Positions 10,121-20,248 of a stretch of DNA of 64,000 nt are shown one piece after another. The notes under the pieces were generated by a model that was given only the letters and a program-made list of their open reading frames with translations, was not told where the DNA came from and ran no database searches. The stretch covers positions 16,166-80,165 of the forward strand of contig NZ_MSGO01000015.1 of assembly GCF_001929375.1 (NCBI RefSeq), read 5' to 3'. The stretch comes from Actinomyces oris (GTDB lineage Bacteria > Actinomycetota > Actinomycetes > Actinomycetales > Actinomycetaceae). A program made the translations under genes and the position numbers. Position 1 is the first letter of the stretch; each line of letters starts with the position of its first letter.

Positions 10121-10340
10121 GGTTGTTCGTCCTTCCGTCGAGCTGCGACGTCGGTGTGGGCAGGTTGTGGGCAGGTATGGACCCGGCGCTCGCCGGGTGG
10201 TCGCCAGGTGGTGGCCGGTGGGCCAGGCGGATCAGGCGTCATGATCGCAGGTCCCGGCGCTCGGCGTCATGCGGGCGGGGGTCGCATCGCTCAGGGCATG
10301 ACCGGAGTGCGACCGGGGCCGGACGCCGGCAGGACGCGGC

Positions 10341-12526
10341 TCAGAAGTCGCCGCCGCCGTCGAAGAAGCCGCCGCCCCCACCCGAGAAGTCCCCACCGCC
10401 GGAGAAGAAGCCGCCGCCTCCGCCCCAGTCGCTGTCGTGGTGGTGGGAGCTCCAGCCGCCGTAGCTGTGGCCGCCGCCCAGCAGCAGCCCGCCCAGCAGG
10501 AGCGAACCCAGGTCGAGCCCGCCGCCTGAGCGGCCGTAACCGCGGGAGTAGGAGTAGCGCTCACCGGAGTTCGGGCTCCACGAGCTCGACGACCCGCGCA
10601 CGTCGGCCTCGGCCAGGGCCTGGGCCTGGGCCACGAGCGGCTCGGCCGCCGCGACCTCCGCCAGGGCGGCCACCGGGTCGGTGGTCTGGACGGTGGTGGC
10701 GGCCGTGGCGTGACGGGCGGCCTCACTGAGTGCGGTGCGCGCCGAGGGGCCCACCGCCCCGCGATAGGTGGTGATGTAGGAGGTCACGGACTCCACCTGG
10801 GAGTTGAGGCGCGCCAGGCGCGAGCCCAGGGAGGCCCGAGCACGCGAGTCGTTCTCCTCGCGCTCGCGGGCCGGGGCCAGGGCGGCGTCGATGGCGGCCT
10901 CGGCCCGGGCCAGGTGGTCCAGGGCGGCCAGGGGGTCGCCGCTCGGGTTGGCGCCACTGGCCTGACGGCCTTCGGCGACGGCGGCCTCGGCGTCGGCCAC
11001 GAGCGGGGCCAGGGTCGCCGCCGGCACCGCGCCCTCCAGGCGCTTGGCGTCCACCAGGTCCGAGGAGATCGAGGCGATGGCCGCCTCCAGATCCTTCGCC
11101 GCGCTCTGAAGGCGCTCGCGGGCCCCGGTGACCTGTGCGGCCAGTTGACCGGCCTGGGCGATGGAGCCCTGGGCGATGCGGACCTGCTCGACGGCCGTCG
11201 CCTCCTGGGAGGCCTCGACGCTGGCGCGGGCCTGGTCCAGGGCGGTGCGCCCGGCGGCCAGCAGGCGGCGGGCCTGCTCGGGGGCCTGGGCCACGCTGGT
11301 CAGGGAGGAGGCGGGGTAGGCAGCACTGAGCGTCACCAGGATCGTCTCGGCCATGACGATGGTCTGCTCGGTCTCGTCGGCCCGCTGGGCGGTCTCGGCG
11401 ATCGACGTCGGCAGGTTCGCCTCGATGCCGCGCCGCTTGTTGAAGGCCTCCTCCTGGGCGTGGATCTCACCGACCGCCTCCGAGCAGTGCTGGAGGATCT
11501 CGGTGTACATCTGGCGCTGCTGCGGCTCGGTCTCGGGGATGTCGTCGTCGAGGATCTTGCGCAGCTCGAAGCACCGCGACAGGTGCTTGCGGGCGCCGTC
11601 CAGGGCGGCGGTGAAGGAGTCCGTGGCGGACAGGCCGAACTGCGCCTGCGCGTAGGACAGCTCCTCGGCGGCGGCGCGCACCGTGTCATCGGCCTGGACC
11701 AGGGCGCTGCCGGCCTGCGTGCGCAGCTGCTCCACCGTCATCGCCGCGGGGCCTGCGGGCCGGCTCCCGGGTGCACCGCCCTGATTCCTGCGCTTGCCGA
11801 ACAGCATGTCGTCGTTCTCCTTGTTCTTCCTGCGCTTGTACACCGTCCAGGCGGCGGCCCCGCCGGCCGCGACCGCGCCCCCACCCAGCAGGAGCGGAAG
11901 CGCCGAGGAGCCTGATCCGCTGGAGCTGCCCGAGCCCGATGAGCCGGACATGTTGTCCGGGATGGCGGCCACGGCGTCGTCGTAGCTGCCTGCGCTGAGC
12001 CGCTTCTTGATGGCTGAGTCGATGCGCTTGTAGTCGGACTCGGAGAACTTCGAGGAGTTGTCGTGCGCCTGCAGCTTGTAGCTGTTCGAGGTTGAGCCGT
12101 CGGAGGGGATGTTGATGACCAGCAGCATGTCATCGCGCCCCAGCTTCGTGTCCTTGAAGGCCTGCGCGGCGATGGCGGAGGCCTTCTGGCTGGAGTCGGA
12201 GACGGTCAGCACCCACAGGCCGACGCCGTACTTGGCGGACATGGTGTCCACGGCCTGCTGGGCCTTGGAGGCATCCAGGATCCCGATCTCATCGGTGACG
12301 TGCTGGGTCAGGGTGGTCGACGCCGCCGGAAGGGCCCGGGGGCGCCCGCCGAGGCGGCCGAGGTCTGCGCGGAGGAGGTGAGGGCCAGGGGAGCGGAGCC
12401 GGCCGTTGTCGGCGCCGCCGCGGCGCTGGCCGAGAGCCCCAGGAGCCCCAGGACTGCCGCCGTCGCGACGCCGGAGAGGGCCATCTGGTGCCAAGGACGG
12501 GGGAGTGGGGGCTGCTGGTTCTTCAT
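10341..12526 (-). CDS. TPM-domain (YgcG-like) membrane protein, frameshifted after the signal peptide
   Basis: From about 12330 down to 10341 one frame encodes a TPM domain (HVTDEIGILDASKAQQAVDTMS, GVGLWVLTV, DMLLVINIP), a transmembrane segment followed by KRRKNK, long coiled coils, and a Gly/His-rich tail. That frame has no signal peptide. A different frame starting at 12526 encodes a textbook one (MALSGVATAAVLGLLGLSASAAAA) and runs on to SAGAPGPF before it leaves the TPM frame. Reading both requires a -1 shift in the C/G runs near 12325-12345. Either one base is missing from the sequence or the gene is disrupted or slippage-controlled. The in-frame 740-residue alternative would begin at 12563 with unrelated sequence. 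The gene is followed by pspA on the same strand. Confidence 0.75.
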
Positions 12527-12629
12527 CGGGGATATCGTCCCCGCCGAGTAAGGGTGTGAGCAAGTCGGTTCACCTCAGACGGCACGCCTGCGCCTGTCAC
12601 CGCGCGCAGGCAACCGGAGCACCGGCAGA

Positions 12630-13547
12630 ATGGCACCCATGACAGACACGCTCACGATCACCGTCATCGAGCCCGAGGAGCTCGCGCCCGTGGGGCGCCT
12701 GGGGGAGTGGCTCTTCGCCGAGGGCGCCTCGCTGCGCATGGTGCGTCCCTGGCGGGGCGAACCCATTCCCACCCTGGACGAGATCGGCGACGGACTCGTC
12801 GTGCTGGGCGGCTCCATGAGCGCCCACGACGAGGGCGACCACCCCTGGCTGGCGGACCTGCGTGAGCTGCTGCGCGGCGTCGTCGCCGACGACGTCCCCG
12901 CCATCGCCATCTGCCTGGGCGCCCAGGTGGCCGCCGAGGCCCTCGGAGGCTCCACGGCCGTGCCAGCACTGGGCAACGACGAAGTCGGCGTCGTCGAGCT
13001 GACCATCACGGCCGCCGGCGAGAGCGACCCGATCTTCGGGGCCGTGGCCGCCGAGGCCATCCGCGCCGCCCACCGCGCCGGAATCCCCACCTCCGACGGC
13101 ACGCGCCTGCCCGTCATCGTCTCCCACCACGACGCCGTCACCCACCTGCCCGAGGCCGCCACCCTGCTGGCCTCCTCCGACCGCTCCCCGGTCCACACCT
13201 GGCGGGCCGGCCGGCTCCTGGCCTTCCAGCACCACCCCGAGTCCGACCCGGCGCGCGTGGCCTACTGGCGCACCCGCGACGCCCTCAACGACCTGGCCGG
13301 CACCATGGACGCGGCCTCACTCCAGGCCGCCCGCGACGCCCTGGAGGTGGCCGCCGGCCGGAGCGCTGCGCCGGGCGCCGCCGGAACCCACGGGGCCACG
13401 GCCGCCGACCTGCCCGAGGCGGCCGCGAGCGCCGGGGCCGCTGCCCGCGAGGATGCCGAGAGGGTCGACCCCGCCATCCAGGCCTTCGGCCGCAGCCTGG
13501 CCCGCGTCCTCGTGCGCAACGTGCGCGCCCGCCGCCTGTCGCGCTGA
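12630..13547 (+). CDS. Class I glutamine amidotransferase
   Basis: A 305-residue protein whose first ~230 residues are a class I GATase domain related to the GMP synthase glutaminase. The oxyanion strand is VVLGGSMSAHDE, the nucleophile is in ICLGAQV (Cys95), and the His/Glu pair is in FQHHPES (His202, Glu204). The domain would release ammonia from glutamine or act as a gamma-glutamyl hydrolase; no synthetase partner is encoded beside it. The last ~80 residues are an Ala-rich extension ending in RNVRARRLSR. A second ATG three codons in is an alternative start. It diverges from the TPM gene. Confidence 0.85.
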   Translation: MAPMTDTLTITVIEPEELAPVGRLGEWLFAEGASLRMVRPWRGEPIPTLDEIGDGLVVLGGSMSAHDEGDHPWLADLRELLRGVVADDVPAIAICLGAQVAAEALGGSTAVPALGNDEVGVVELTITAAGESDPIFGAVAAEAIRAAHRAGIPTSDGTRLPVIVSHHDAVTHLPEAATLLASSDRSPVHTWRAGRLLAFQHHPESDPARVAYWRTRDALNDLAGTMDAASLQAARDALEVAAGRSAAPGAAGTHGATAADLPEAAASAGAAAREDAERVDPAIQAFGRSLARVLVRNVRARRLSR

Positions 13548-13608
13548 CCACCTGCCCGCCGGCCGGCCCGGCTCGTCCGTCTGCGCCTCGTTCGCCGTCA
13601 AGCCGGGC

Positions 13609-15303
13609 TCAGCTGTTCCCGGTGAGGTCCTCGGCGTCGATGATGGCGTAGGCGTAGCCCTGCTCGGCCAGGAAGCGCTGCCGGTGGGCGGCGTACTCCT
13701 GGTCGGCGGTGTCGCGGGCGACGACCGTGTAGAAGTGGGCCTGGCGGCCGTCCTCCTTGGGGCGCACGATCCGGCCGAGGCGCTGGGCCTCCTCCTGGCG
13801 CGAGCCGAAGGAGCCCGAGACCTGGACCGCCACGCTCGCCCCGGGCAGGTCGATGGAGAAGTTCGCGACCTTGGAGACCACGAGCGTGCGGATCTCCCCG
13901 CAGCGGAAGGCGTCGTAGAGTCGCTGGCGCTCGCGCACCGTCGTCGAGCCCGTGATGACGGGGGCGTCCAGGTGCTCGGCGATCTCGGTGAGCTGATCCA
14001 CATACTGGCCGATGACCAGGGCCGACTCGCCCTCATGGCGGGCCAGGAGGGCGTCAATGATCGGCAGCTTGCGTGGTGAGCAGGCGGCCAAGCGGTAGCG
14101 CTCCTCGGGCTCGGCGGTCGCGTAGGCCATGCGCTCGCCGGCGTCGAGCGTCAAGCGCACCTCGGTGCAGATCGCCGGGGCGATCCAGCCCTGGTTCTCC
14201 AGGTCCTTCCAAGGGGCGTCGTAGCGCTTGGGGCCGATGAGGCTGAAGACCTCGTCCTCGCGGCCGTCCTCGCGCACGAGGGTCGCCGTCAGGCCCAGGC
14301 GGCGGCGCGCCTGCAGGTCCGCGGTCATGCGGAAGATCGGGGCGGGCAGGAGGTGGACCTCGTCGTAGACGATGAGCCCCCAGTCGTGGGAGTCCAGCAG
14401 ATCCAGGTGCGGGTAGACGCCCTTGCGGCGAGTGGTGAGCACCTGGTAGGTGGCGATCGTGACGGGGCGGACCTCCTTGCGCGAGCCGGAGTACTCGCCG
14501 ATCTCCTCCTCGGTCAGGGTGGTGAAGCGGATGAGCTCCTCCTTCCACTGACGCGCCGAGACCGCGTTGGTGACCAGGATGAGCGTCGTCGTCGAGCTCT
14601 TGGCCATGGCGGCGGCGCCCACGAGGGTCTTGCCGGCCCCGCACGGCAGGACGACCACGCCCGAGCCTCCCGCCCAGAAGCTCTCCACCGCCTCGCACTG
14701 GTAGGGGCGCAGCTGGAAGGTGCCGGGGGAGTCGGTCAGGGTGATGGGGTGGGCCTCGCCGTCGACGTAGCCGGCCAGGTCCTCGGCCGGCCAGCCCAGC
14801 TTGATGAGCACCTGCTTGAGGTGCCCGCGTTCGGAGGGGTGGACGATGACGTCGGCCTCCCCGAGCCGGGTCCCCAGCAGGCCCTTGGTGCGCTTGGAAC
14901 GCATGACCTCCTCCAGGACCGGCACGTCGGTGGCGTGCAGGACCAGGCCGTGGGCGGGGTCGGTGAGCAGCTGGAGGCGGCCGTAGCGGCTCATCGTCTC
15001 GGCGATCTCGGTGAGCAGTGCGTGCGGCACCGGGAAGCGCGAGTAGGTGATGAGGGTGTGGACGACCGTCTCCGCGTCCAGGCCCGCGGCGCGCGCGTTC
15101 CACAGGGCCAGCGGCGTGATCCGGTAGGTGTGGATGTGCTCGGGGGCGCGCTCCAGCTCGGCGAAGGCGGCGATGGAGCGGCGGGCCTGCCCGGCCTGGG
15201 GGTGGGCGACCTCCAGGAGAACGGACTTGTCGGACTGGACGATGAGCGGGCCGTCGGGGGCCGACGGTGCCAAGGACGCAGGATCGCTGGGCGTGGCGGA
15301 CAT
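13609..15303 (-). CDS. XPB/ERCC3-type DNA repair helicase
   Basis: A 564-residue superfamily 2 helicase. An N-terminal XPB-type damage-recognition-like region is followed by the Q-motif region LRPYQCEAVESF, Walker A LPCGAGKT, motif Ib-like IATYQVLTTRRK, Walker B as YDEVH, motif III LGLTATL, and C-terminal motifs ending with EEAQRLGRIVRPK. Bacterial XPB proteins unwind DNA 3' to 5' and are linked to excision repair. In mycobacteria the gene sits beside a helicase-associated protein; here the partner is at 15788, divergently transcribed, so the two could share a control region. No frameshift seen. Confidence 0.93.
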   Translation of the reverse strand: MSATPSDPASLAPSAPDGPLIVQSDKSVLLEVAHPQAGQARRSIAAFAELERAPEHIHTYRITPLALWNARAAGLDAETVVHTLITYSRFPVPHALLTEIAETMSRYGRLQLLTDPAHGLVLHATDVPVLEEVMRSKRTKGLLGTRLGEADVIVHPSERGHLKQVLIKLGWPAEDLAGYVDGEAHPITLTDSPGTFQLRPYQCEAVESFWAGGSGVVVLPCGAGKTLVGAAAMAKSSTTTLILVTNAVSARQWKEELIRFTTLTEEEIGEYSGSRKEVRPVTIATYQVLTTRRKGVYPHLDLLDSHDWGLIVYDEVHLLPAPIFRMTADLQARRRLGLTATLVREDGREDEVFSLIGPKRYDAPWKDLENQGWIAPAICTEVRLTLDAGERMAYATAEPEERYRLAACSPRKLPIIDALLARHEGESALVIGQYVDQLTEIAEHLDAPVITGSTTVRERQRLYDAFRCGEIRTLVVSKVANFSIDLPGASVAVQVSGSFGSRQEEAQRLGRIVRPKEDGRQAHFYTVVARDTADQEYAAHRQRFLAEQGYAYAIIDAEDLTGNS

Positions 15304-15360
15304 GGGCGGGAGTATCCCAAGCCGGGGCAGCGCGCCGCCGTGACGGAGGAGACGTTCCTC

Positions 15361-15398
15361 TTCCAGCGGGAGGGGCGGCTTCCAGCGGGAGGAGCGGT
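15361..15398. repeat. Two-unit 19-bp tandem repeat
   Basis: TTCCAGCGGGAGGGGCGGC is followed directly by TTCCAGCGGGAGGAGCGGT (17 of 19 identical). It lies in the divergent spacer between the XPB gene and its partner. No function is evident. Confidence 0.5.
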
Positions 15399-15600
15399 CC
15401 GGCCGGCCTCATGCCCGGGCGCGCGTGCAGCTGACAGCGCTCAACCAACAGTGACGACACATCCATTCGCGTCATGACCGGGCGCGCGCGGCGGACGGGC
15501 CGGAGCCCGGGCTCCCGCAGCGGGGCGCGAGCCGCCGGGACCGGGCCCGAGCCCCGGGCCAGGCCTGCGGGGCGCCGGAAGCGGTGAAATCTGTGGGGTC

Positions 15601-15723
15601 GTGTCCAAATCTGCAGCAAAGGATCGCGGCGGACTTAAGCCTGTGAAAGAAAACCGCATGATTCCGCGGTTCGCGTTGCTGGCCTCAGGGGCGGTCGGGC
15701 CCCTTTGTCACCGATTTGGACAC
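15601..15723. repeat. Intergenic palindromic element, family 1, copy A (123 bp)
   Basis: It starts GTGTCCAAATCTGCAGC and ends in the imperfect complement (18 of 22 terminal bases pair). A second inner palindrome, AACCGC-N8-GCGGTT, sits in the middle, with ATTCCGCGGTTCGC starting 60 bases from the left end. It shares length, ends and centre with the copy at 30156-30278. It lies between the divergent XPB helicase and helicase-associated genes, so it could affect either promoter. Confidence 0.8.
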
Positions 15724-15787
15724 CGACGTCCTTCATCCCCGCTACCCGCTCTGTCCGTGAGTGGGGCGGGGGCGTATTTTGGTGCGG

Positions 15788-18340
15788 ATGAGCCCTTCCG
15801 CCTCCACTCAGGACCTCGCCGTGCACCTGACGGCGCTGCCGGACCGCGAGGTCGTCGCCCTGCTGGTGGCGCGCCCGGACCTGGCCGCGCCGCCGTCCTC
15901 CTCCTTCCTGGCGCTGGCGACCCGCGCGGGGGCTCCGGGCAGCATCGAGCACGCCCTGGCCGGGCTGGACGCACCGACGCTGGCCGTGGCCGAGGCGGTG
16001 GTGGCCCTCAACCGGCTCGATGAGCCGGACCAGGCCAACGGAGCCGGTCCGACTGAGGTCACCGAGGCCGCCGGGAACGGACAGGCTGACGGGGCCAGCG
16101 GGGCCGGTAGGGCCGGCGGCGAGCCCCTCGGCGATCCCGCAGGCAACCCGACCAACCCGGCCAACCCGGGCAGCCTGGACAGTGCTGACCTGGCCGGGCT
16201 GGTCGCCGCCCACCTGCCGCTGCCTGCCGAGCAGGTCACGGAGGCCCTGGGGCACCTGCGCCGGCTGGCGCTCGTCGTCGAGGGCAGGCCCGTGGCCGCG
16301 CTCGAGACCGCCTTCGGGCCACATCCCTTCGGCCTGGGGCCCTGGGCCGCCGAGCCCCTGAGTACCGAGCAGCTGCCACCCACCCTGGAGGAGCTGAGCG
16401 AAGGCCCTACCGGCGGAGGCGACGAACCGGTCGTCCCGGCGGCCTCCGTGGAGATGCTCCAGGCCCTCACCTGGGGGCCACCCGCCGGCACGTTGCGCGC
16501 GGGCGGCACCGCACCGGGGGCGGCCCCGCTCATCGAACGCGGCTGGCTGGAGCGCAGCAGCGATGCCCACGGGCGCACCCGCTTCATCCTGCCGCACCAG
16601 GTCGCCCTCGCCCTGCGCGGTGGCCGCCTGACCCGCGAGCCTCTGACCGCCCCCGAGGCCAGCGACCTGGAGACGGTGGGCGCCGACGTCCTCGCCTCCG
16701 AGTCCTCCTTCCACGCCGAGGAGTCCGTCCGGCTCGTGGCCGCCCTCCTGGAGGAGTGGGGCCGCGAGGGCGGAACGATCCGCCGCACCGGTGGAGTGAG
16801 CGCGCGCGCCCTGGCCCGCACCGCCGACGCCCTCGACCTGGAGGCCGAGGCGGCCGCCCGCATCATTGAGATCGCCGCGGGCGCCGGGCTCCTGGGGCTC
16901 GACGAGGACGGCGCCACCTGGGTGCCCTCCGCCCTGGCCGCCGGCTGGCTCACCGACAGCCTCCCCCAGCGCTGGGCACCGCTCGCCCTGGCCTGGTCGG
17001 GCAGCGCCCGCACCCCCTGGCTGACAGGCACCCGCGACGACGACGGCACCCTGCGCGCCGCCCTCGGCCCGGACCTGGAGGCCGGGTGGGCGGCGCGACT
17101 GCGCGCCCGGGTACTCGCCCTCCTGAGCGACCTCCCGCCGGGGACCAGCGCGACCCCCGCCTTCGTGCGGTCGGCCCTGACCTGGCAGAGCCCCCGGCGC
17201 ACCATCCCCGGCGGGGCGATCTCCGCGGTCCTGGCCGAGGCCGAGACCCTCGGGATCACCGGCGGCGGGGCGCTGACCGAGGCCGGCAGGATCCTCGCCC
17301 GACGGGTGGCGGCGAGCCTCCACGAGCAGGCCCCGGGACTCAGCAGCGGCCCCGGCGGCGCTGGCGGCGCCAACCGCGTCGAGGAGACCGGCGACGACGC
17401 GCACGCCGAGCCGCTCTCGGATGAGGAGGCCCTCCCCGCCCTGGAGGCGGCGCTGGCCGCGGACCTGCCGGCCGCCGTCGAGACGATCCTCGTCCAGTCC
17501 GACCTCACCGCCATCGTGCCGGGCCGTCCCGCCCCCGAGCTGGCCGCGCTGCTGGAGCGCACGAGCGTCGTCGAGTCGCGCGGCGGGGCGCTCACGGTGC
17601 GCTTCACCCCTGAGTCGGTGCGCGGCGCGCTCGACGTCGGATACCGGGCCGAGGAGATCACCCAGGAGATCGGCCGCTACAGTCCCACGCCCCTGCCGGA
17701 CTCGCTGAGCGTGCTCATCCAGGACGCCGCCCGCCACCACGGGGCGGTGCGGGTGCGCTCCGTGTCCGCGCTGCTGCGGGTCGGCGACGAGGCCACGGCC
17801 GCAGGCCTCCTGGCCGAACCGCGCCTGCGGGACCTCGGCCTGGATGAGGTGGCCCCCGGAATCCTTGTGGCCACGGCGAGCGCCGGGCAGGTGCTGCGCG
17901 AACTGCGCGCCACCGGGCTGGCTCCGGTGACCGAGGACGCGAGCGACCACCTGGTGGTCGGGCCGGCCACCGCGCAGCAGGCCCGCCGGGCCCCCGAGCC
18001 GACGCGCCCCGGCAGCGAGCACTCGGTGCGACGACGCAGGCCCGGAAGACGCGAGCTGACAACCCTGGTGGGGCGGCTGCGCGTGGGGCAGGAGGCGCTG
18101 CAGGCCGCCGGAGAGGCGGCTGTGGCCACCGACCCGGTGCACGCCCTGGCGGTGCTGCGCCAGGCGCAGTCCTCGCGCTCGCGGCTGCGGCTGAGCCTGG
18201 CCGGCCCCGACGGCGCCGTGCAGGAGCGGCAGGTGCGGGTCATGGCCGTGGAGCCCGGGCGGGTGCGCCTGCGCGATGTCGTGCGCGAGACCGAGCTGAC
18301 CGTGGCCGTCCACCGCATCGTCTCGGTCGAGACGAGCTGA
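15788..18340 (+). CDS. Helicase-associated protein (XPB/Ssl2 N-terminal-like), partner of XPB
   Basis: An 850-residue protein beginning MSPSASTQDLAVHLTALPDREVVALLVARPDL, the typical opening of the actinobacterial helicase-associated family found next to XPB. It has several winged-helix-like blocks and the C-terminal region (ILVQSDLTAIVPGRPAPELAALLERT, FTPESVRGALDVGYRAEEI, SVLIQDAARHHGAVRVR) known from XPB/Ssl2 N-terminal-like domains. It has no Walker motifs and is not itself a helicase. A start 27 bases upstream (15761) is possible, but homologous openings favour 15788. It probably works with the divergently encoded XPB helicase in DNA repair. Confidence 0.85.
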   Translation: MSPSASTQDLAVHLTALPDREVVALLVARPDLAAPPSSSFLALATRAGAPGSIEHALAGLDAPTLAVAEAVVALNRLDEPDQANGAGPTEVTEAAGNGQADGASGAGRAGGEPLGDPAGNPTNPANPGSLDSADLAGLVAAHLPLPAEQVTEALGHLRRLALVVEGRPVAALETAFGPHPFGLGPWAAEPLSTEQLPPTLEELSEGPTGGGDEPVVPAASVEMLQALTWGPPAGTLRAGGTAPGAAPLIERGWLERSSDAHGRTRFILPHQVALALRGGRLTREPLTAPEASDLETVGADVLASESSFHAEESVRLVAALLEEWGREGGTIRRTGGVSARALARTADALDLEAEAAARIIEIAAGAGLLGLDEDGATWVPSALAAGWLTDSLPQRWAPLALAWSGSARTPWLTGTRDDDGTLRAALGPDLEAGWAARLRARVLALLSDLPPGTSATPAFVRSALTWQSPRRTIPGGAISAVLAEAETLGITGGGALTEAGRILARRVAASLHEQAPGLSSGPGGAGGANRVEETGDDAHAEPLSDEEALPALEAALAADLPAAVETILVQSDLTAIVPGRPAPELAALLERTSVVESRGGALTVRFTPESVRGALDVGYRAEEITQEIGRYSPTPLPDSLSVLIQDAARHHGAVRVRSVSALLRVGDEATAAGLLAEPRLRDLGLDEVAPGILVATASAGQVLRELRATGLAPVTEDASDHLVVGPATAQQARRAPEPTRPGSEHSVRRRRPGRRELTTLVGRLRVGQEALQAAGEAAVATDPVHALAVLRQAQSSRSRLRLSLAGPDGAVQERQVRVMAVEPGRVRLRDVVRETELTVAVHRIVSVETS

Positions 18341-18349
18341 CGGTTCTCT

Positions 18350-18417
18350 CACTCACCGACAAAAACTTCAAAAACGACGCGTATCTGTGTCGATTGTGAA
18401 GATTCGGTCGAAGTGTT
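18350..18417. repeat. Intergenic hairpin element, family 2, copy 1 (68 bp)
   Basis: This 68-bp sequence is identical at 55 of 68 positions to 60422-60489; the right-hand 20 bases, ending GATTCGGTCGAAGTGTT, are fully conserved. The two halves are partly complementary (ACTTCAAAAACGAC against GTCGATTGTGAAG). It lies 9 bases after a stop codon and upstream of the DUF3027 gene, so a terminator or regulatory role is possible. Confidence 0.75.
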
Positions 18418-18493
18418 GGGAGAGCGGGCCGGTGTGCCCAGGCCAACCCGCGCGGGCCGGGGCAGTTCCAGGAGCCTCCCCTACACTGGCCGA

Positions 18494-20224
18494 GTGACCG
18501 ACACGATCGACTCTCACACCGACGCCTCAGGCGAGTCCACGACCGGGGCCGGCTCGGGCTCGCCGGCGGGCGCCGCCACCGGGGCGCGCACCTCCACGGC
18601 GACCCTGGAGCGCCCGGCTCAGGCACTGGGAGCGGCCTCGCCCTCTCCGACGCCGGCCCCTGTGCCGCGCGCCGGCGCCCTGCCGACCCCCGCTGAGCAG
18701 GCCCAGGCCGCCAAGGACAAGACCCTCACCTCCCCGGCGGCCGTCGAGCTGGCCCGCCACGCGCTGGAGGAGGTCACCGACCCCATCACCGTCGGCGAGT
18801 ACGTGGCCGCCGCGCCCGACGCCGAGCGCCTCGTCACCCACCTGTTCGACTGCACCCTGAGCGGCTACCGCGGCTGGCGCTGGGCGGTCACCCTCAGCCG
18901 CGTCCCGCGCAGCCGCACCGCCACCGTCTGCGAGATGGAGCTCCTCCCGGGTGAGGAGGCCCTCCTCGCGCCCGCCTGGGTCCCGTGGGCCGAGCGACTC
19001 GAGCCCGGCGACATCACCCGCTCCGACCGCCTGCCCCGCAAGGAGACCGACGAGCGCCTCGAGCCCGGGTGGGAGGCCACCGGTGAGGACGCCGACGCCG
19101 TCGCCCTGGATGAGCTCGACCTGGGCCGCCCCCGGGTCCTGAGCGCCCAGGGCGTCGCCAGCGCCGCCGAGCGCTGGTACGGCGGCGACCACGGTCCCGA
19201 CGCCGAGGGCGTCCGCAAGGCCCACGCCACCTGCTCCACCTGCGGCTTCTTCGTGCCCATGGCCGGTGCCCTGCGCGCCATCTTCGGCGTGTGCGCCAAC
19301 GAGTGGGCCGCCGACGACGGCAGCGTCGTCTCCCTGGACCATGGCTGCGGCGCCCACTCCGAGACCGACCTGCCCGACCAGGGCCCGGAGTGGCCCATCA
19401 ACCCCTCGCGGGTCAACGACCACCTCATGGTGCCGCTGAGCACCAACGGGCTCGACCTGCGCGAGGGCCGCAGCATCGCCGAGCTCGCTGCCGAGCAGAC
19501 CGACGACGTCGATGCCGAGCCCGGCGGCGCCCCCGCCGAGGACGCGGCAGACGTGGCAGGCGCCCCCGGTCGGGGAGCCGATACGGAGTCACCGGCTCGG
19601 GACACCGGCGCCCCGGCCGATGCCGCGAAGGCCGTCGACTCCGACGCCGCCGCTGACGAAGTCTCCGACGCCCCGGACACTCAGGCCGAGGACGACGCCT
19701 CCGGTGCGGATGCCACCGCGCCCGCGGCCGAGGAGCGTCCGGTGGCGGAGCCCGGGACGAAGACCACCAAGAAGTCCGCCGCGTCCGAGCAGAGACCCGC
19801 CGCGAAGCGCTCCCGCCGCGCGGCCACCTCGACGCGCCGCCGTCGCACGGCCGACTCGCCGGAGGAAGCCTCTGAGGAACGCAGCAGCCACCTGGTGGGG
19901 CTCGACCTGGGAGAGCTCGAGAGGGCGGCCACCACGGCGTCGGCCTCATCGGGCCCAGACGCGGCGAGCGCCATCGAACCCCTCGCGGCAACCGCGGATC
20001 AGCCCTCACCGGCTCCGGCCAGCGGCGAGTCCAGTGACACGCCCAGCGAGCGGGCCGCCTCGGCCCGCGCCGCCGTCGCCGACCTGTCCCTGGCCCTGGG
20101 GATCGACGCGCCTCAGGACGACGCGGCCTCCGAGGACGCCGAGAACACCGAGACCGACGCCCCCGCGGAGCAGACGCCGCGGACCCTCGCCGAGCTCGAG
20201 GCCAACCTGCCTCACCGCTCCTGA
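18494..20224 (+). CDS. DUF3027-domain protein with disordered C-terminal tail
   Basis: The DUF3027 core spans roughly residues 50-310 and includes HLFDCTLSGYRGWRWAVTLSRVPRS, LLPGEEALLAPAWVPWAERL, RWYGGDHGP and a Cys-rich block (CSTCGFFVPMAG, FGVCANEW, DHGCGAHSE) that may bind zinc. Function is unknown; the family is restricted to actinobacteria. After the core come about 260 residues of Ala/Asp/Glu/Pro-rich, probably disordered sequence with a basic patch (KRSRRAATSTRRRR). I chose the GTG at 18494 because a -10-like TACACT lies 6 bases before it (18482-18487) and no good ribosome binding site is seen, which suggests a leaderless message. An in-frame ATG at 18413 would overlap the repeat element. 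Confidence 0.85.
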   Translation: MTDTIDSHTDASGESTTGAGSGSPAGAATGARTSTATLERPAQALGAASPSPTPAPVPRAGALPTPAEQAQAAKDKTLTSPAAVELARHALEEVTDPITVGEYVAAAPDAERLVTHLFDCTLSGYRGWRWAVTLSRVPRSRTATVCEMELLPGEEALLAPAWVPWAERLEPGDITRSDRLPRKETDERLEPGWEATGEDADAVALDELDLGRPRVLSAQGVASAAERWYGGDHGPDAEGVRKAHATCSTCGFFVPMAGALRAIFGVCANEWAADDGSVVSLDHGCGAHSETDLPDQGPEWPINPSRVNDHLMVPLSTNGLDLREGRSIAELAAEQTDDVDAEPGGAPAEDAADVAGAPGRGADTESPARDTGAPADAAKAVDSDAAADEVSDAPDTQAEDDASGADATAPAAEERPVAEPGTKTTKKSAASEQRPAAKRSRRAATSTRRRRTADSPEEASEERSSHLVGLDLGELERAATTASASSGPDAASAIEPLAATADQPSPAPASGESSDTPSERAASARAAVADLSLALGIDAPQDDAASEDAENTETDAPAEQTPRTLAELEANLPHRS

Positions 20225-20248
20225 GGCCTCGTCAGCCGCAGCCCGTCA

